Source: Symbiodinium natans
Lineage: Eukaryota; Sar; Dinophyceae; Suessiales; Symbiodiniaceae
Assembly: GCA_905221605.1 (NCBI GenBank)
Contig: CAJNDS010000556.1
Location: forward strand, 1-40,000
Length of the DNA: 40,000 bases
Reading direction: 5' to 3'
The translations under genes were made by a program, and so were the position numbers. Under the pieces are notes generated by a model. It made no database searches and was not told the DNA's origin. It worked only from the letters and a program-made list of their open reading frames with translations. Shown piece by piece: positions 1 through 10,125 of this stretch (positions are counted from its first letter, which is position 1; each line of letters begins with the position of its first letter).

Positions 1-800
1 ACACAATCATTGAATTACTAGCCTCCAGCTCCTCGTCAAAGAAAGCAGGCTCCCACTCGTGTCGCCGCTTTCCGAAATTAATAGAAAGCTCATCGTCAAG
101 CCAGCGAAGAGCTATGAAGTGCCTCTGCGTGCCGATAACGTACTCTCCAGGCTGAGTGATGATAGTCTTCTTCACGAGCACTAGTGCCTTCCTTGGATTG
201 TGGTTGTTTGCAGTGTTTTACGATAACCGTTAGTTTTCAGTGGAGTTGCTGAAAAGGCTGCAGGATGGCGTTGCCATCAGCCATGGCCCACAGTGGACCG
301 TCCCGACTGTACGTCGCTTTGATCCCATGGGCATGAAAGCAGTCCACCAAGCACACGTCCTCGAACTTCTCTTTGCCTGGGCTGTAAACGATATTTCTTA
401 AAGTCAGTAGCTTGCAACGATAATGATATAGTCAAGACTCGTGTGACGCGTCGCACCACAGTATCTGATCGAGAATACGCATGATGCGCTTACGGCAAGA
501 GTTGCGCATGGAGAATCAGTACACCTCGCCGCCGTCGTCGAGGAATGTTTAGTCGGACGTGGAATGAATTTCTTCCTGGTTGTCAGGTGATGTTTTTCTT
601 GTGGAGTCGACGCATGTACGTCACGCAGTCCTCTCCGCGCAAAGCCTTTGTACCAAGCGTTGCGGGCCAGCGAAGTCCAGGATGGCATGTCCTGCTGCGA
701 CTGCGAATCTTCGGCATCTACATGATGTTTTGTTTGTGACTACATAATGGCCTCTGATAAAACGACTTTCTTCGTGCTGCGCCAGCTTGTACAGATTGCC
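1..800. other. No gene recognised
   Basis: I see no supported gene here. Short ORFs of 60-94 codons occur on both strands but resemble nothing and lack distinctive composition. The first bases (AATCATTGAATT) resemble part of the repeat unit that starts near 805, so diverged copies may extend to the left edge. Confidence 0.5.
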
Positions 801-804
801 TTGG

Positions 805-1545
805 CCGGCTTGGCACCTAGCGAGCAGTTGTGGCAGATATTTTCATCGACTCGAGCGTCTTCTCGTCGCAGAACCCAATCTGAACTTCTGTGATTTTATT
901 GGAATGTGTCAAGTATGCAGGATTCAAGCGTTAAATGTAAGTCTCGAAACATGTCCTTTGCTCCAGCAAACTGAAGATCTCCTCGTCGAGCTTGTCACCT
1001 AGCAAGCACTTGCGCCAATCATTGAATTCGACTTGCTGTGTTTTGTAAGTCCAGAATCCAATCTGAACTTCTGTGATTTTATTATAATGTGTCAAGTATG
1101 CAGGATTCAAGCGTTAAATGTAAGTCTCGAAACATGCCATTTGCTCCAGCAAACTGATGATCTCCTCGTCGAGCTTGTCACCTAGCAAGCACTTGTGCCT
1201 ATCACTGAATTCGACTTGCTGTGGCTTCTAAATGCAGAATCCAATCTGAACTTTTTTTTATAATGTGTCAATTATGCAGGATTCAAGCGTTAAATGTAAG
1301 TCTCGAAACAAGTCCTTTGCTCCGGCAGATTGATGATCTCCTCGTCGAGCTTGTCACCTAGCAAGCACTTCTGCTAATCATTTAACTCGACTTCAGTGTC
1401 TTCTAAGTTTAGAATCCAATGTGAGCTTCTATGATTTTATTAAGACGTGTCAAGTATGCAATATTAAACCGTTAAATGTAAGTCTCGAAACATGTCCTTT
1501 GCTTCGGCAATCTGAAGATCTTGTCGTCGACATCGGAATTCTTCA
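805..1545. repeat. Tandem repeat, about 180 bp unit, four copies
   Basis: The block GATTCAAGCGTTAAATG recurs at 921, 1104 and 1280 and in diverged form near 1462, giving spacings of 183, 176 and about 182 bp. Each unit also carries CCAATCTGAACTTC, CTCGTCGAGCTTGTCACC and TAGCAAGCACTT. Copies differ by substitutions and small indels, so the array is not recent. No long ORF runs through it. Confidence 0.85.
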
Positions 1546-1984
1546 CAGCCTCAGACCTTCAGGCAAGAACTAGTACAATGAGGCAAGGCAACGATTATCA
1601 CAAATGTAACTAGTAAGCTGTATTCAACAGACTGGCGTCCATAACTTCCAGGTAGATGTGTTGTTGACTGTCTGCCTTGGACGAATGACATTGCACTAGG
1701 CTTTAACATGTGGAGCACGTGACGTAACGAGGTTCGCGCTCGATGTGGATTAGCTTTTCGATGCTGGGGCTGCTGATCTGATCGGACCTGACGCAGCTGC
1801 AGTGATACACTAACAAAGATGATATCTTAAAGTCACACGTTCGCGATGAAATAACTGTAGCAAAGTCACCTGAACAAGTGCCAGTGATAGATTGCCGCAA
1901 TCCTCAGTTGTTTAAACAATCAACAGGTTACGTAGATACAGCGCGCGATCTCGCAATCGAGTGGATGACTCGACGTTGATGAGC

Positions 1985-2530
1985 CGCTGCGTCTGTACCG
2001 GGCAGTCGTCACAGGCCCTGCTCATGCATGGAATACTAAGTGCGCAGAAGTAAACACGTACTCACAGGCGAGTATACTAGGTCAACGACTCGTCAAACGA
2101 GCTGGCCGCAGAGTCAAGAATCTCGTGATTGGTCCTGGCACACACTAACTCACACGACATCAACGACTATTGTATAGCCGGGCAGTCGTCACAGACACTG
2201 CTCTTGCATGGAATAGTAAGTGCGCAGAAGTAAACACGTGTCACAAGCAAAGGCACAGCGAGTGTACTGGGTCAACGACTCGCTAAACGAGCTGGCCGCA
2301 GAGTCAAGAATCTCGTGATTGGTCCTTGCACGCAATAACTCACACGACATTAACTACTATTGTATAGCGTAGTAACTTGTACGGCAGACGTACTCTCAAA
2401 CAAATCTATAAGGAGCATGCTGAGTCCACAACTTGGCAGACGAGTTCGCCGTAGGATGAGGAATCTTGTGCTTAGTCCTGCGACGTACTAATTCGCACGA
2501 CGCCAAAGACTATTATATAGCGCAGTGTTT
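1985..2530. repeat. Second tandem repeat, about 180-190 bp unit, about three copies
   Basis: GGGCAGTCGTCACAG (about 2000 and 2180), GTGCGCAGAAGTAAACACG, GAGCTGGCCGCAGAGTCAAG and TATTGTATAGC recur at about 180-190 bp. A third copy (2368-2530) is shorter and strongly diverged. The sequence is unrelated by eye to the 805-1545 repeat although the period is almost the same. Confidence 0.8.
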
Positions 2531-4363
2531 TTGTACGAATGCTCCTCTTCAGGCGACCTGCTGGATCGATGTACCCTGACACAAGAACTCAAATAAAGCA
2601 GGAACGAATAACTAATCAAGTTCCACAGTAAGCATGAAGCATTTGCTTTGCTTCTTCGTCGTCTGCTTTTTTTGTTCCGACCTTAGGAATTCTAAAGATT
2701 TGTGATAAGCATGCGGAGCTTCTGATTACCAGGCACGATGAGTGGCTGGTCGTCAACGACTTTCGTAAGCACGAACCTGAGACAGCGGTTTGAAGTCAAA
2801 AATGTCTGGCATAATGCGCAAATTATCAGAGTGATCATACGACTCTGCGACTCTAAGTGCACGTATGTAAGGGCTGCACTCCTTTAAAAACTGCTTGGGC
2901 GTGATCACGGCGTCGGACTTCCTCGATAGCTTTTTTTTTGAACGCAATATCTAAGTGCTATGCCCGAGCGTTAAGAACGTCGAAGTGGCAAGGCCTATAG
3001 CACGCAGACTAGCTGAGCACTGAACACGTCGCTTCGCCAGCGAGGTACACGCACCATGCATCCTTGATGTCTTGAACATATATATATATGTGGAAGACGC
3101 AAGTATATTGCCATTAAAATCTAAGCAACCGTTGCGGGATGAAGTCTGGCCCAAGGACTCAGTCTTCAACCTCAATGCATAAAAGATTTATATTGATTGA
3201 ATAGAGTACACAATTAATAGTCGTCGTAACCCTTCGTCACCGTCATCCTCACAAAGCCATGGCATAGAAGACCAGCGCATGCTTGCCGACCTTGGTCTCA
3301 AGCTAATTGTGTACTACGAAAAGTGTTTACTCAATACTAACTATGTTTGCAATGCGTCCGCGAGGCAGGTGTTGTACGGAAAGTGCCGCCTCAGCTTTTT
3401 TATTTCGGCTTGAGGTGATAATGTCACGCATTCAATAAGCATCGTATGCATGCAGGGAACAGATCCTCGCGCGATGGCCGCCGCCTCGTGTTAACAATAT
3501 GCACAACATAGCGCGTGCGTGTGCGTGCCGAAAATGCGAACAAGTAGCTGAATGGAAGGTTGTTCTTTGGCACAAGCTGCTCGAGCTTTTAATGTTGCGG
3601 TCACGCAGCGATTCAAGTCATGCTCTGATATAGCTTTTCAGGAAGACATCTGACTCGGTAAATGTTATATCATATATGTGAGCATGCCACATGAAGGCTA
3701 TGCAAGTGGCAGATACATAAGAAAACAAGACGCAGCGGACAAAATAGCATGAATTTTACGTATGTCTTCAAATAAATCGAACGACGTGGGCTCTTTGAAT
3801 TTTCTGGAGGCTTTCTGAAAAGCGTCAGAGGACCTATTAGACTATAACACTTACATATGAATTTGAAACATTAAAGTGAATATTGAATAAAACATGCGCT
3901 TAAAAATACACATTAAAAGTACACATGTATTGAATATCTCTCCAGATAGAGGCAAATGATCATATTGCTTTCGAATGAATATACGGTTCTGCGACGCAGG
4001 TACAATAGCTTTAACAAAGGTTGTGCTTTTATTGCAATGCTGTATTTTCATGCAAGGCTTCGTCTAAGCAAGTACATGGGTTGTTTTCGCAAGAATAATT
4101 GTTACTGCGTTTAAATCTGTTGCATACTGAGTGTGTTTTGTGCTTGTTGTTAACTTTGCATTCGTGGTGCTTCCTAAACATAAACTGTTAAATTTATCTC
4201 ACCAGAGCCACAATGAAGATGAAGCACTTCGTTCGTTGTCCTCGCACATCACGCAATGCAGTTGCCGATTCACTCACAAGCGTGGCTTCAGCAAATCCGC
4301 CAAAAACCTCAATGTGCTTCTAATTCTTACGCGAGTTGTGTACAACTACTTTCATGTTTTTTT
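2531..4363. other. Gene-poor spacer
   Basis: No coding region is supported. ORFs are 60-75 codons, on both strands, with no recognisable motif. The stretch is AT-richer than the region right of 11 kb and lacks the GA/CT microsatellites that fill the introns there. A short TA run lies near 3080. Confidence 0.5.
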
Positions 4364-5276
4364 TTTGCGTGAATCACATGTTGCAATTGGGGTTGCTCAT
4401 AGCTGCAGTCTGAGTCACGCTCACCTCTCCTTCTCGAACACGTAGCAGTTCTTGCCTGCTGAATCACACAGTAGGCGACGTGAGCTGTAGTTCATTGCGT
4501 GCTTTAATCTTCAGCTTGCGAGCGGCAGGAAGAGTGCAGACTCGCTTTTAGCTCATGGACAAGCTTCTAGGACTCGAGTCAGGCAGCCGACTGTCCTGAA
4601 TCACATGCTGCAATTAGGGGTTGCTCATAGCTGCAGTCTGAGTCACGCTCACCTCTCCTTCTCGAACACGTAGCAGTTCTTGCCTGCTGAATCACACAGT
4701 AGGCGACGTGAGCTGTAGTTCACTGCGTGCTTTAATCTTCAGCTTGCGAGCGGCAGGAAGAGTGCAGACTCGCTTTTAGCTCATGAACAAGCTTCTAGGA
4801 CTCGAGTCAGGCAGCCGACTGTCCTGAATCACATGCTGCAATTGGGGTTGCTCATAGCTGCAGTCTGAGTCACGCTCACCTCTCCTTCTCGAACACGTAG
4901 CAGTTCTTGCCTGTTAAATCACACAGTAGGCGACGTGAGCTGTAGTTCACTGCGTGCTTTAATCTTCAGCTTGCGAGCGGCAGGAAGAGTGCAGACTCGC
5001 TTTTAGCTCATGAACAAGCTTCTAGGACTCGAGTCAGGCAGCCGACTGTCCTGAATCACATTCTGCAATTGGGGTTGCTCGTAGCTGCAGTCTGAGTCAC
5101 GCTCACCTCTCCTTCTCGAACACGTAGCAGTTCTTGCCTGTTAAATCACACAGTAGGCGACGTGAGCTGTAGTTCACTGCGTGCTTTAATCTTCAGCTTG
5201 CGAGCGGCAGGAAGAGTGCAGACTCGCTTTTAGCTCATGAACAAGCTTCTGCGACTCGAGTCAAGCAGCCGACTGT
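4364..5276. repeat. Tandem repeat, 227-228 bp unit, four copies, ending inside a CDS
   Basis: AGCTGCAGTCTGAGTCACGC occurs at 4401, 4629, 4856 and 5083, spacings of 228, 227 and 227 bp, and copies are nearly identical. Each unit ends GACTCGAGTC(A/G)(A/G)GCAGCCGACTGTCCT. In the last copy this is exactly the complement of the final codons and stop of the minus-strand ORF at 5261-5893. The array therefore looks like serial duplication of that gene's 3' end plus downstream sequence. High identity points to recent expansion or homogenisation. Confidence 0.9.
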
Positions 5277-5893
5277 CCTTTGGCTGGCACTTTGCGCTGC
5301 CGCCACTCGCAGGTAGGCTTGTGGGTAGCCGTTGCCCTTTCAAATCCACGAAGCAGCTGGTCACACGCGGCGCAATACTTGGGATGATTTCTGTCACTAA
5401 ATCCTGGGTAAAAAATGCCCTCTGCATTTTGAACGCGTTTGCTGTTAGGTGCCTTAGGCACAGGTGCCGCACGGGGCTTTCTTAGGGGTGGTGGTTTAGG
5501 CACAATCGCCTTCGGCGGATGTGCGGGGGAGCTCTTAGCCTTTGCCTTCGCAGGTGGCGCTAAGGGCTCGCGGGGCGCGGGCGAGGTCGTGGCCTTTGCT
5601 TCAGGCGCAGGAACTGCAGCGTCAATGGCTGCTTCGTCCGCTGAACAACTACTGCTAGACTCATTCGATGACGAGGCTCCAAAGTCGCTCAGCGAAGACA
5701 GCTCGGACTCGCTGGGGGCCTGGAAACCGGCATCAGTTACCTTAGCCCTTGCTGCAGCAGTCTTCCGCTTCGCCTTGTTGAATCGCCTAAGCCAGCGCTG
5801 CCATACCGTCCGCATCTCCGCTTTGATTGCCCTGGCATTTGCCTTAGCTTTCTTGTGTCGTTGGACGAGAACCTCGCGGCATGGCTTGGCCAT
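5261..5893 (-). CDS. Hypothetical Ala/Lys/Pro-rich protein with C-terminal C2HC zinc-finger-like motif
   Basis: I do not recognise this gene. An uninterrupted minus-strand frame runs from ATG at 5893 to TGA at 5263-5261 (210 aa). An in-frame stop lies about 30 bases upstream of the ATG, and a TTG at 5908 is a less likely start. The N-terminal third is very basic (KKAKANARAIKAEM, FNKAKRKTAAARAK). Next come a Ser/Asp/Glu-rich stretch, then a long Pro/Ala/Lys linker (PPAKAKAKSSP). The C-terminus holds CAAC, then HKPTC, that is C-x2-C-x13-H-x3-C, the spacing of a C2HC zinc finger. A nucleic-acid-binding role is only an inference. Codon composition is GC-rich against an AT-richer surround. The 227 bp tandem array starts at its stop codon. 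It could be part of a mobile element or one exon of a larger gene. Confidence 0.5.
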   Translation of the reverse strand: MAKPCREVLVQRHKKAKANARAIKAEMRTVWQRWLRRFNKAKRKTAAARAKVTDAGFQAPSESELSSLSDFGASSSNESSSSCSADEAAIDAAVPAPEAKATTSPAPREPLAPPAKAKAKSSPAHPPKAIVPKPPPLRKPRAAPVPKAPNSKRVQNAEGIFYPGFSDRNHPKYCAACDQLLRGFERATATHKPTCEWRQRKVPAKGQSAA

Positions 5894-6210
5894 TCTGGGC
5901 GCGGTCAAAGGTTCAAAGCTTCCCTACTGCTAAACAGCTTGAGTGTAGTTGTGTCGTGGTTCACGCAGAAGTCACATTCACCAGCTGTCGATGCGATACT
6001 GCAAGTTTATACTCAAGTGCAGGTGTATTTGAAAGCATCTGCCTCCGCCAAGTCGAAGCGCATGTTGTTCGCATAGTATAGCGTGGACCTTCTTGCTCTG
6101 AAAGCGGAATGATTTCGTATACCGGGTGGACTGAGTGTTTCCGACATTTAGTTTTCAAGAAATTTCTCTACAAGTAAACTTCAGAACTCCTTGGTGACTA
6201 CCCTTTTCCA

Positions 6211-6410
6211 TTTTGTGTGGTATTTGCATGACTTTTGCAGCGCGCCAAGAAGATCTCAAAATTTTAACCCACAAATGCAAATGTTGTTCCTACCCTCTGC
6301 CGTTTTGTGTGGTGTTTGCAGGACTGTTGCAGGGCGCCAAAAGGATCTCGACAAATTTTGACCCACAAATGTTGTTCTTAACCTCTGCAGTTTTGTGTGG
6401 TATTTGCGTA
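6211..6410. repeat. Short tandem repeat, about 90 bp unit, just over two copies
   Basis: TTTTGTGTGGT(A/G)TTTGC occurs at 6211, 6303 and 6391 (spacings 92 and 88). The first two copies share GCGCCAA(G/A)A(A/G)GATCTC and ACCCACAAATG downstream. Confidence 0.8.
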
Positions 6411-6469
6411 AGAGAATAAGCCTGCCAACAAACACATGGAACTCAAAAATCCAATCACATACGATGAGC

Positions 6470-7425
6470 AGCTTGATTTGGCTAAATCTTGCCCGAAGGC
6501 TGCCCGGCAAAATTTGGCCAAATCGTACGCGATGAGAAATGCGCGGCTAAATTTCGCAGAGCAGCCTTCGGGCAAGATTTGACCAAATCAGGCCGCGCAT
6601 TTCTCATCGGATACGACGAGCAGTCCGATTTGGCCAAATTTTGCCCAAAGGCTGCCCGGCAAAATTTGGCTAAATAGGGCTGCTCGTCGTACGCGATGAG
6701 AAATGCGCAGCTCGACTTGGCCAAATTTTGCCTGGCAGCCTTCAAGCAAAATTTGGTCAAATCGAGCTGCGCATTTTTCCTCGCGTACGACGAGCAGCCC
6801 GATTTGGCTAAATTTTTCCCGAAGGCTGCCCGGCAACATTTGGCTAAATCGGGCTGCTCGTCGTACGCGATGAGAAATGCGTAGCTCGATTTGGCCAAAT
6901 TTTGCCTGGCAGCCTTCAAGCAAAATTTGGCCAAATCGAGCTGCGCATTTCTCCTCGCGTACGAGGAGCAGCTCGATTTGGCCAAATTTTGCCCGAAGGC
7001 TGCCCGGCAAAATTTGGCCAAATCGGGCTGCTCGTCGTACGCGATGAGAAATGCGTAGCTCGATTTGGCCAAATTTTGTCTGGCAGCCTTCAAGCAAAAT
7101 TTGGCCAAATCGAGCTGCGCATTTCTCCTCGCGTACGAGGAGCAGCTCGATTTGGCCAAATTTTGCCCGAAGGCTGCCCGGCAAAATTTGGCCAAATCGG
7201 GCTGCTCGTCGTACGCGATGAGAAATGCGTAGCTCGATTTGGCCAAATTTTGCCTGGCAGCCTTCAAGCAAAATTTGGCCAAATCGAGCTGCGCATTTCT
7301 CCTCGCGGCAGCTCGATTTGGCCAAATTTTGCCCGAAGGCTGCCCGGCAAAATTTGGCCAAATCGGGCTGCTCGTCGTACGCGATGAGAAATGCGTAGCT
7401 CGATTTGGCCAAATTTTGCCAGAGT
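6470..7425. repeat. 174 bp satellite made of nested inverted repeats
   Basis: The block (C/T)CTGGCAGCCTTCAAG recurs at 6731, 6905, 7079 and 7253, exactly 174 bp apart. A last copy is shortened by 8 bp, and degraded copies lie left of 6720. Each unit contains two hairpins. One has arm CGATTTGGCCAAATTTTGC, a loop with CTGGCAGCCTTCAAG, then the exact reverse complement of the arm. The other has the same arms around a CCCGAAGGCTGCCCG-type loop. The hairpins are separated by stretches (ACGCGATGAGAAATGCG; TGCGCATTTCTCCTCGCG) that are near reverse complements too. Because 174 is 58 codons, open frames of 106-326 codons appear on both strands. I read these as by-products. Confidence 0.95.
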
Positions 7426-7506
7426 CATGCTTATGCAAACTTGAACCTAAAATCTTAGGCATCAGGGCTTGCGATGTAGCGCTTGCGGTGAAAACTTCAA
7501 CTCAAA

Positions 7507-7880
7507 ATGTTATTATCACAATTATGATAATTGTACTTGGGAGCTTAAAGTTATCATAATTATGATAACTCTGCTTGGGGAGCTTAGAGTTATCATAATT
7601 ATGATAACTCATCTTGGGGAGCCTGTAGTTATCATAATTATGATAACTCAGCTTGGGGAGCCTAAAGTTATCATAATTATGATAACTCAGCTTGGGGAGC
7701 CTGAAGTTATCATAATTATGATAACTCAGCTTGGGGAGCCTAAAGTTATCAGAATTATGATAATTCAGCTTGGGGAGCCTGAAGTTATCATAATTATGCT
7801 AACTCGGCTTGGTGCCTAAAGTTATCATAACTATGATAACTCAGGCTAAGGAATGCAATGTTATCACAATTATATTAATT
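7507..7880. repeat. 39 bp tandem repeat around a 22 bp perfect palindrome
   Basis: GTTATCATAATTATGATAAC starts at 7550, 7589, 7628, 7667, 7706, 7745, 7784 and 7821, so the period is 39 bp with one 37 bp step. Further degraded copies lie at about 7508 and 7860. The palindrome is AGTTATCATAA followed directly by its reverse complement. The 17 bp between palindromes is CAGCTTGGGGAGCCTAA with few changes. Changes inside the palindrome occur in the outer copies. The 13-residue repeat peptide this encodes is probably accidental. Confidence 0.95.
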
Positions 7881-7889
7881 AAAAATATC

Positions 7890-10005
7890 CTGGCGAAATT
7901 CTTCTAAAGGCTTGATTTAAATTATTTAAATCATATAAATGCTCGAAAACGCTTTTCACAATTCAAAGAATTCAAGTAATTTAAAACCCTTTGGAGAGCT
8001 TCCACAGGAAACCTTAATATTTAAATTAATTTAAATAATTTAAATAAGGCCATTTACTTTATTTAAATTATTTAAATCCCCGAAAACCCTTTTGACAATT
8101 TAAATAATTTAAATAATTTAAATCCTCTGGGGAGCTTCTCCAGGAAACCCCAATATTTAAATTAATTTAAACAATTTAAATAATTTAAATAATTTAAACA
8201 ATTTAAATAGGGCCATTTAATTTATTTAAATTATTTAAATCCCCGAAAACCCTTTTGACAATTTAAATAATTTAAATAAATTAAATGGCCCTATTTAAAT
8301 TATTTAAATTATTTCAATTATTTAAATTATTTAAATTAATTTAAATATTTGGATTTCCTGGTGAAGTCCTTACAAAGGCTCGATTTAATTTATTTAAATT
8401 ATTTACATTATTTAAATCCCCGAAAACCCTTTTGACAATTTAAATAATTTAAATAATTTAAATCCTCTGGAGAGCTTCCCCAGGAAACCCCTTTTTTAAA
8501 TTAATTTAAATAATTTAAATAATTTACATAATTTAAATAGGGCCATTTAATTTATTTAAATTATTTAAATCCCCGAAAACCCTTTTGACAATTTAAAGAA
8601 TTTAAATAAATTAAATGGCCCTATTTAAATTATTTAAATTATTTAAATTATTTAAATTTTTTAAATTAATTTAAATATTTGGATTTCCTGGTGAAGTCCT
8701 TACAAAGGCTCGATTTAAATTATTTAACTTATTTAAATTATTTAAATTATTTAAATCCCCGAAAACCCTTTTGACAATTTAAATAATTTAAATAATTTAA
8801 ATCCTCTGGAGAGCTTCCCCAGGAAACCCCAATATATAAATTAATTTAAATAATTTAAATAATTTAAATAATTTAGATAATTTAAATAGGGCCATTTAAT
8901 TTATTTAAATTATTTAAATCCCCGAAAACCCTTCTGACAATTTAAATAATTTAAATAAATTAAATGGCCCTATTTAAATTATTTAAATTATTTAAATTAT
9001 TTAAATTAATTTAAATATTTGGATTTCGTGGTGAAGTCCTTACAAAGGCTCGATTTAATTTATTTAAATTATTTAAATTATTTAAATCCCCGAAAACCCT
9101 TTTGACAATTTAAATAATTTAAATAATTTAAATCCTCTGGAGAGCTTCCCCAGGAAACCCCAATATATAAATTAATTTAAATAATTTAAATAATTTAAAT
9201 AATTTAAATAATTTAAATAGGGCCATTTAATTTATTTAAATTATTTAAATCCCCGAAAACCCTTTTGACAATTTAAATAATTTAAATAAATTAAATGGCC
9301 CTATTTAAATTATTTAAATTATTTAAATTATTTAAATTATTTACATTATTTAAATTAATTTAAATATTTGGATTTCCTGGTGAAGTCCTTACAAAGGCTC
9401 GATTTAAATTATTTAAATTATTTAAATTATTTAAATCCCCGAAAACCCTTTTGACAATTTGAATAATTTAAATAATTTAAATCCTCTGGAGAGCTTCCCC
9501 AGGAAACCCCAATATTTAAATTATTTTAAATAATCTAAATAATTTAAATAATTTAAATAATTTAAATAATTTAAATAATTTAAATAGGGCCATTTAATTT
9601 ATTTAAATCATTTAAATCCCCGAAAACCCTTCTGACAATTTCAATATTTTAAATAAATTAAATGGCCCTATTTAAATTATTTAAAATTTAAATTATTTAA
9701 ATTATTTAAATTATTTAAATTATTTAAATTATTTAAATTAATTTAAATATTTGGATTTCTTGGTGAAGTCCTTACAAAGGCTCGATTTAATTTATTTAAA
9801 TTATTTAAATCCCCGAAAACCCTTTTGACAATTTAAATAATTTAAATAAATTAAAGGGCCGTATTTAAATAATTTAAATTATTTAAATTATTTAAGTTAT
9901 TTAAATTATTTAAATTAATTTAAATATTTAGATTTCTTGGTGAAGTCCTTACAAAGGCTCGATTTAAATTATTTAAATTATTTAAATAATTTAAATTATT
10001 TACTT
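7890..10005. repeat. AT-rich fold-back satellite (TTTAAATT-based), higher-order unit about 330-385 bp
   Basis: Runs of TTTAAATTA/ATTTAAATA are punctuated by four conserved islands: CCCCGAAAACCCTTTTGACA, CCTCTGGAGAGCTTCCCCAG, AGGGCCATTTAATTT or its complement AAATTAAATGGCCCT, and GGATTTCCTGGTGAAGTCCT. GTGAAGTCCT recurs at 8361, 8691, 9031, 9380, 9763 and 9940. The AGGGCC and GGCCCT islands face each other across the CCCCGAAAACCC island. The CCCCAGGAAACCCC and GGATTTCCTGG islands are near reverse complements, so each higher-order unit is one large imperfect hairpin. No coding frame exists. Confidence 0.95.
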
Positions 10006-10063
10006 TCACTTTCACATACACAAGCAAGCATAGAAGCAAAATAGACCCGAAAGGTTTTTCTCT

Positions 10064-10064
10064 C

Positions 10065-10095
<31 letters not shown>

Positions 10096-10118
10096 CATAT
10101 ATCTATGTCTATATATAT
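10064..10118. repeat. TA dinucleotide repeat
   Basis: About 55 bases of alternating TA with a few C interruptions lie directly right of the AT-rich satellite. Confidence 0.9.
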
Positions 10119-10125
10119 TTTTAGA

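Noticed and set aside
6482-7462. 326-codon minus-strand ORF and several overlapping ORFs on both strands
   Set aside because: They are translations of the 174 bp inverted-repeat satellite. The unit length is a multiple of three, so frames stay open in both directions.
7469-7819. ORF with a 13-residue repeat (VIIIMITQLGEPK)
   Set aside because: By-product of the 39 bp palindromic array; no start context and no family.
7507-7880. CRISPR array
   Set aside because: There are no variable spacers: the 17 bp between palindromes is itself repeated, and the DNA is eukaryotic.
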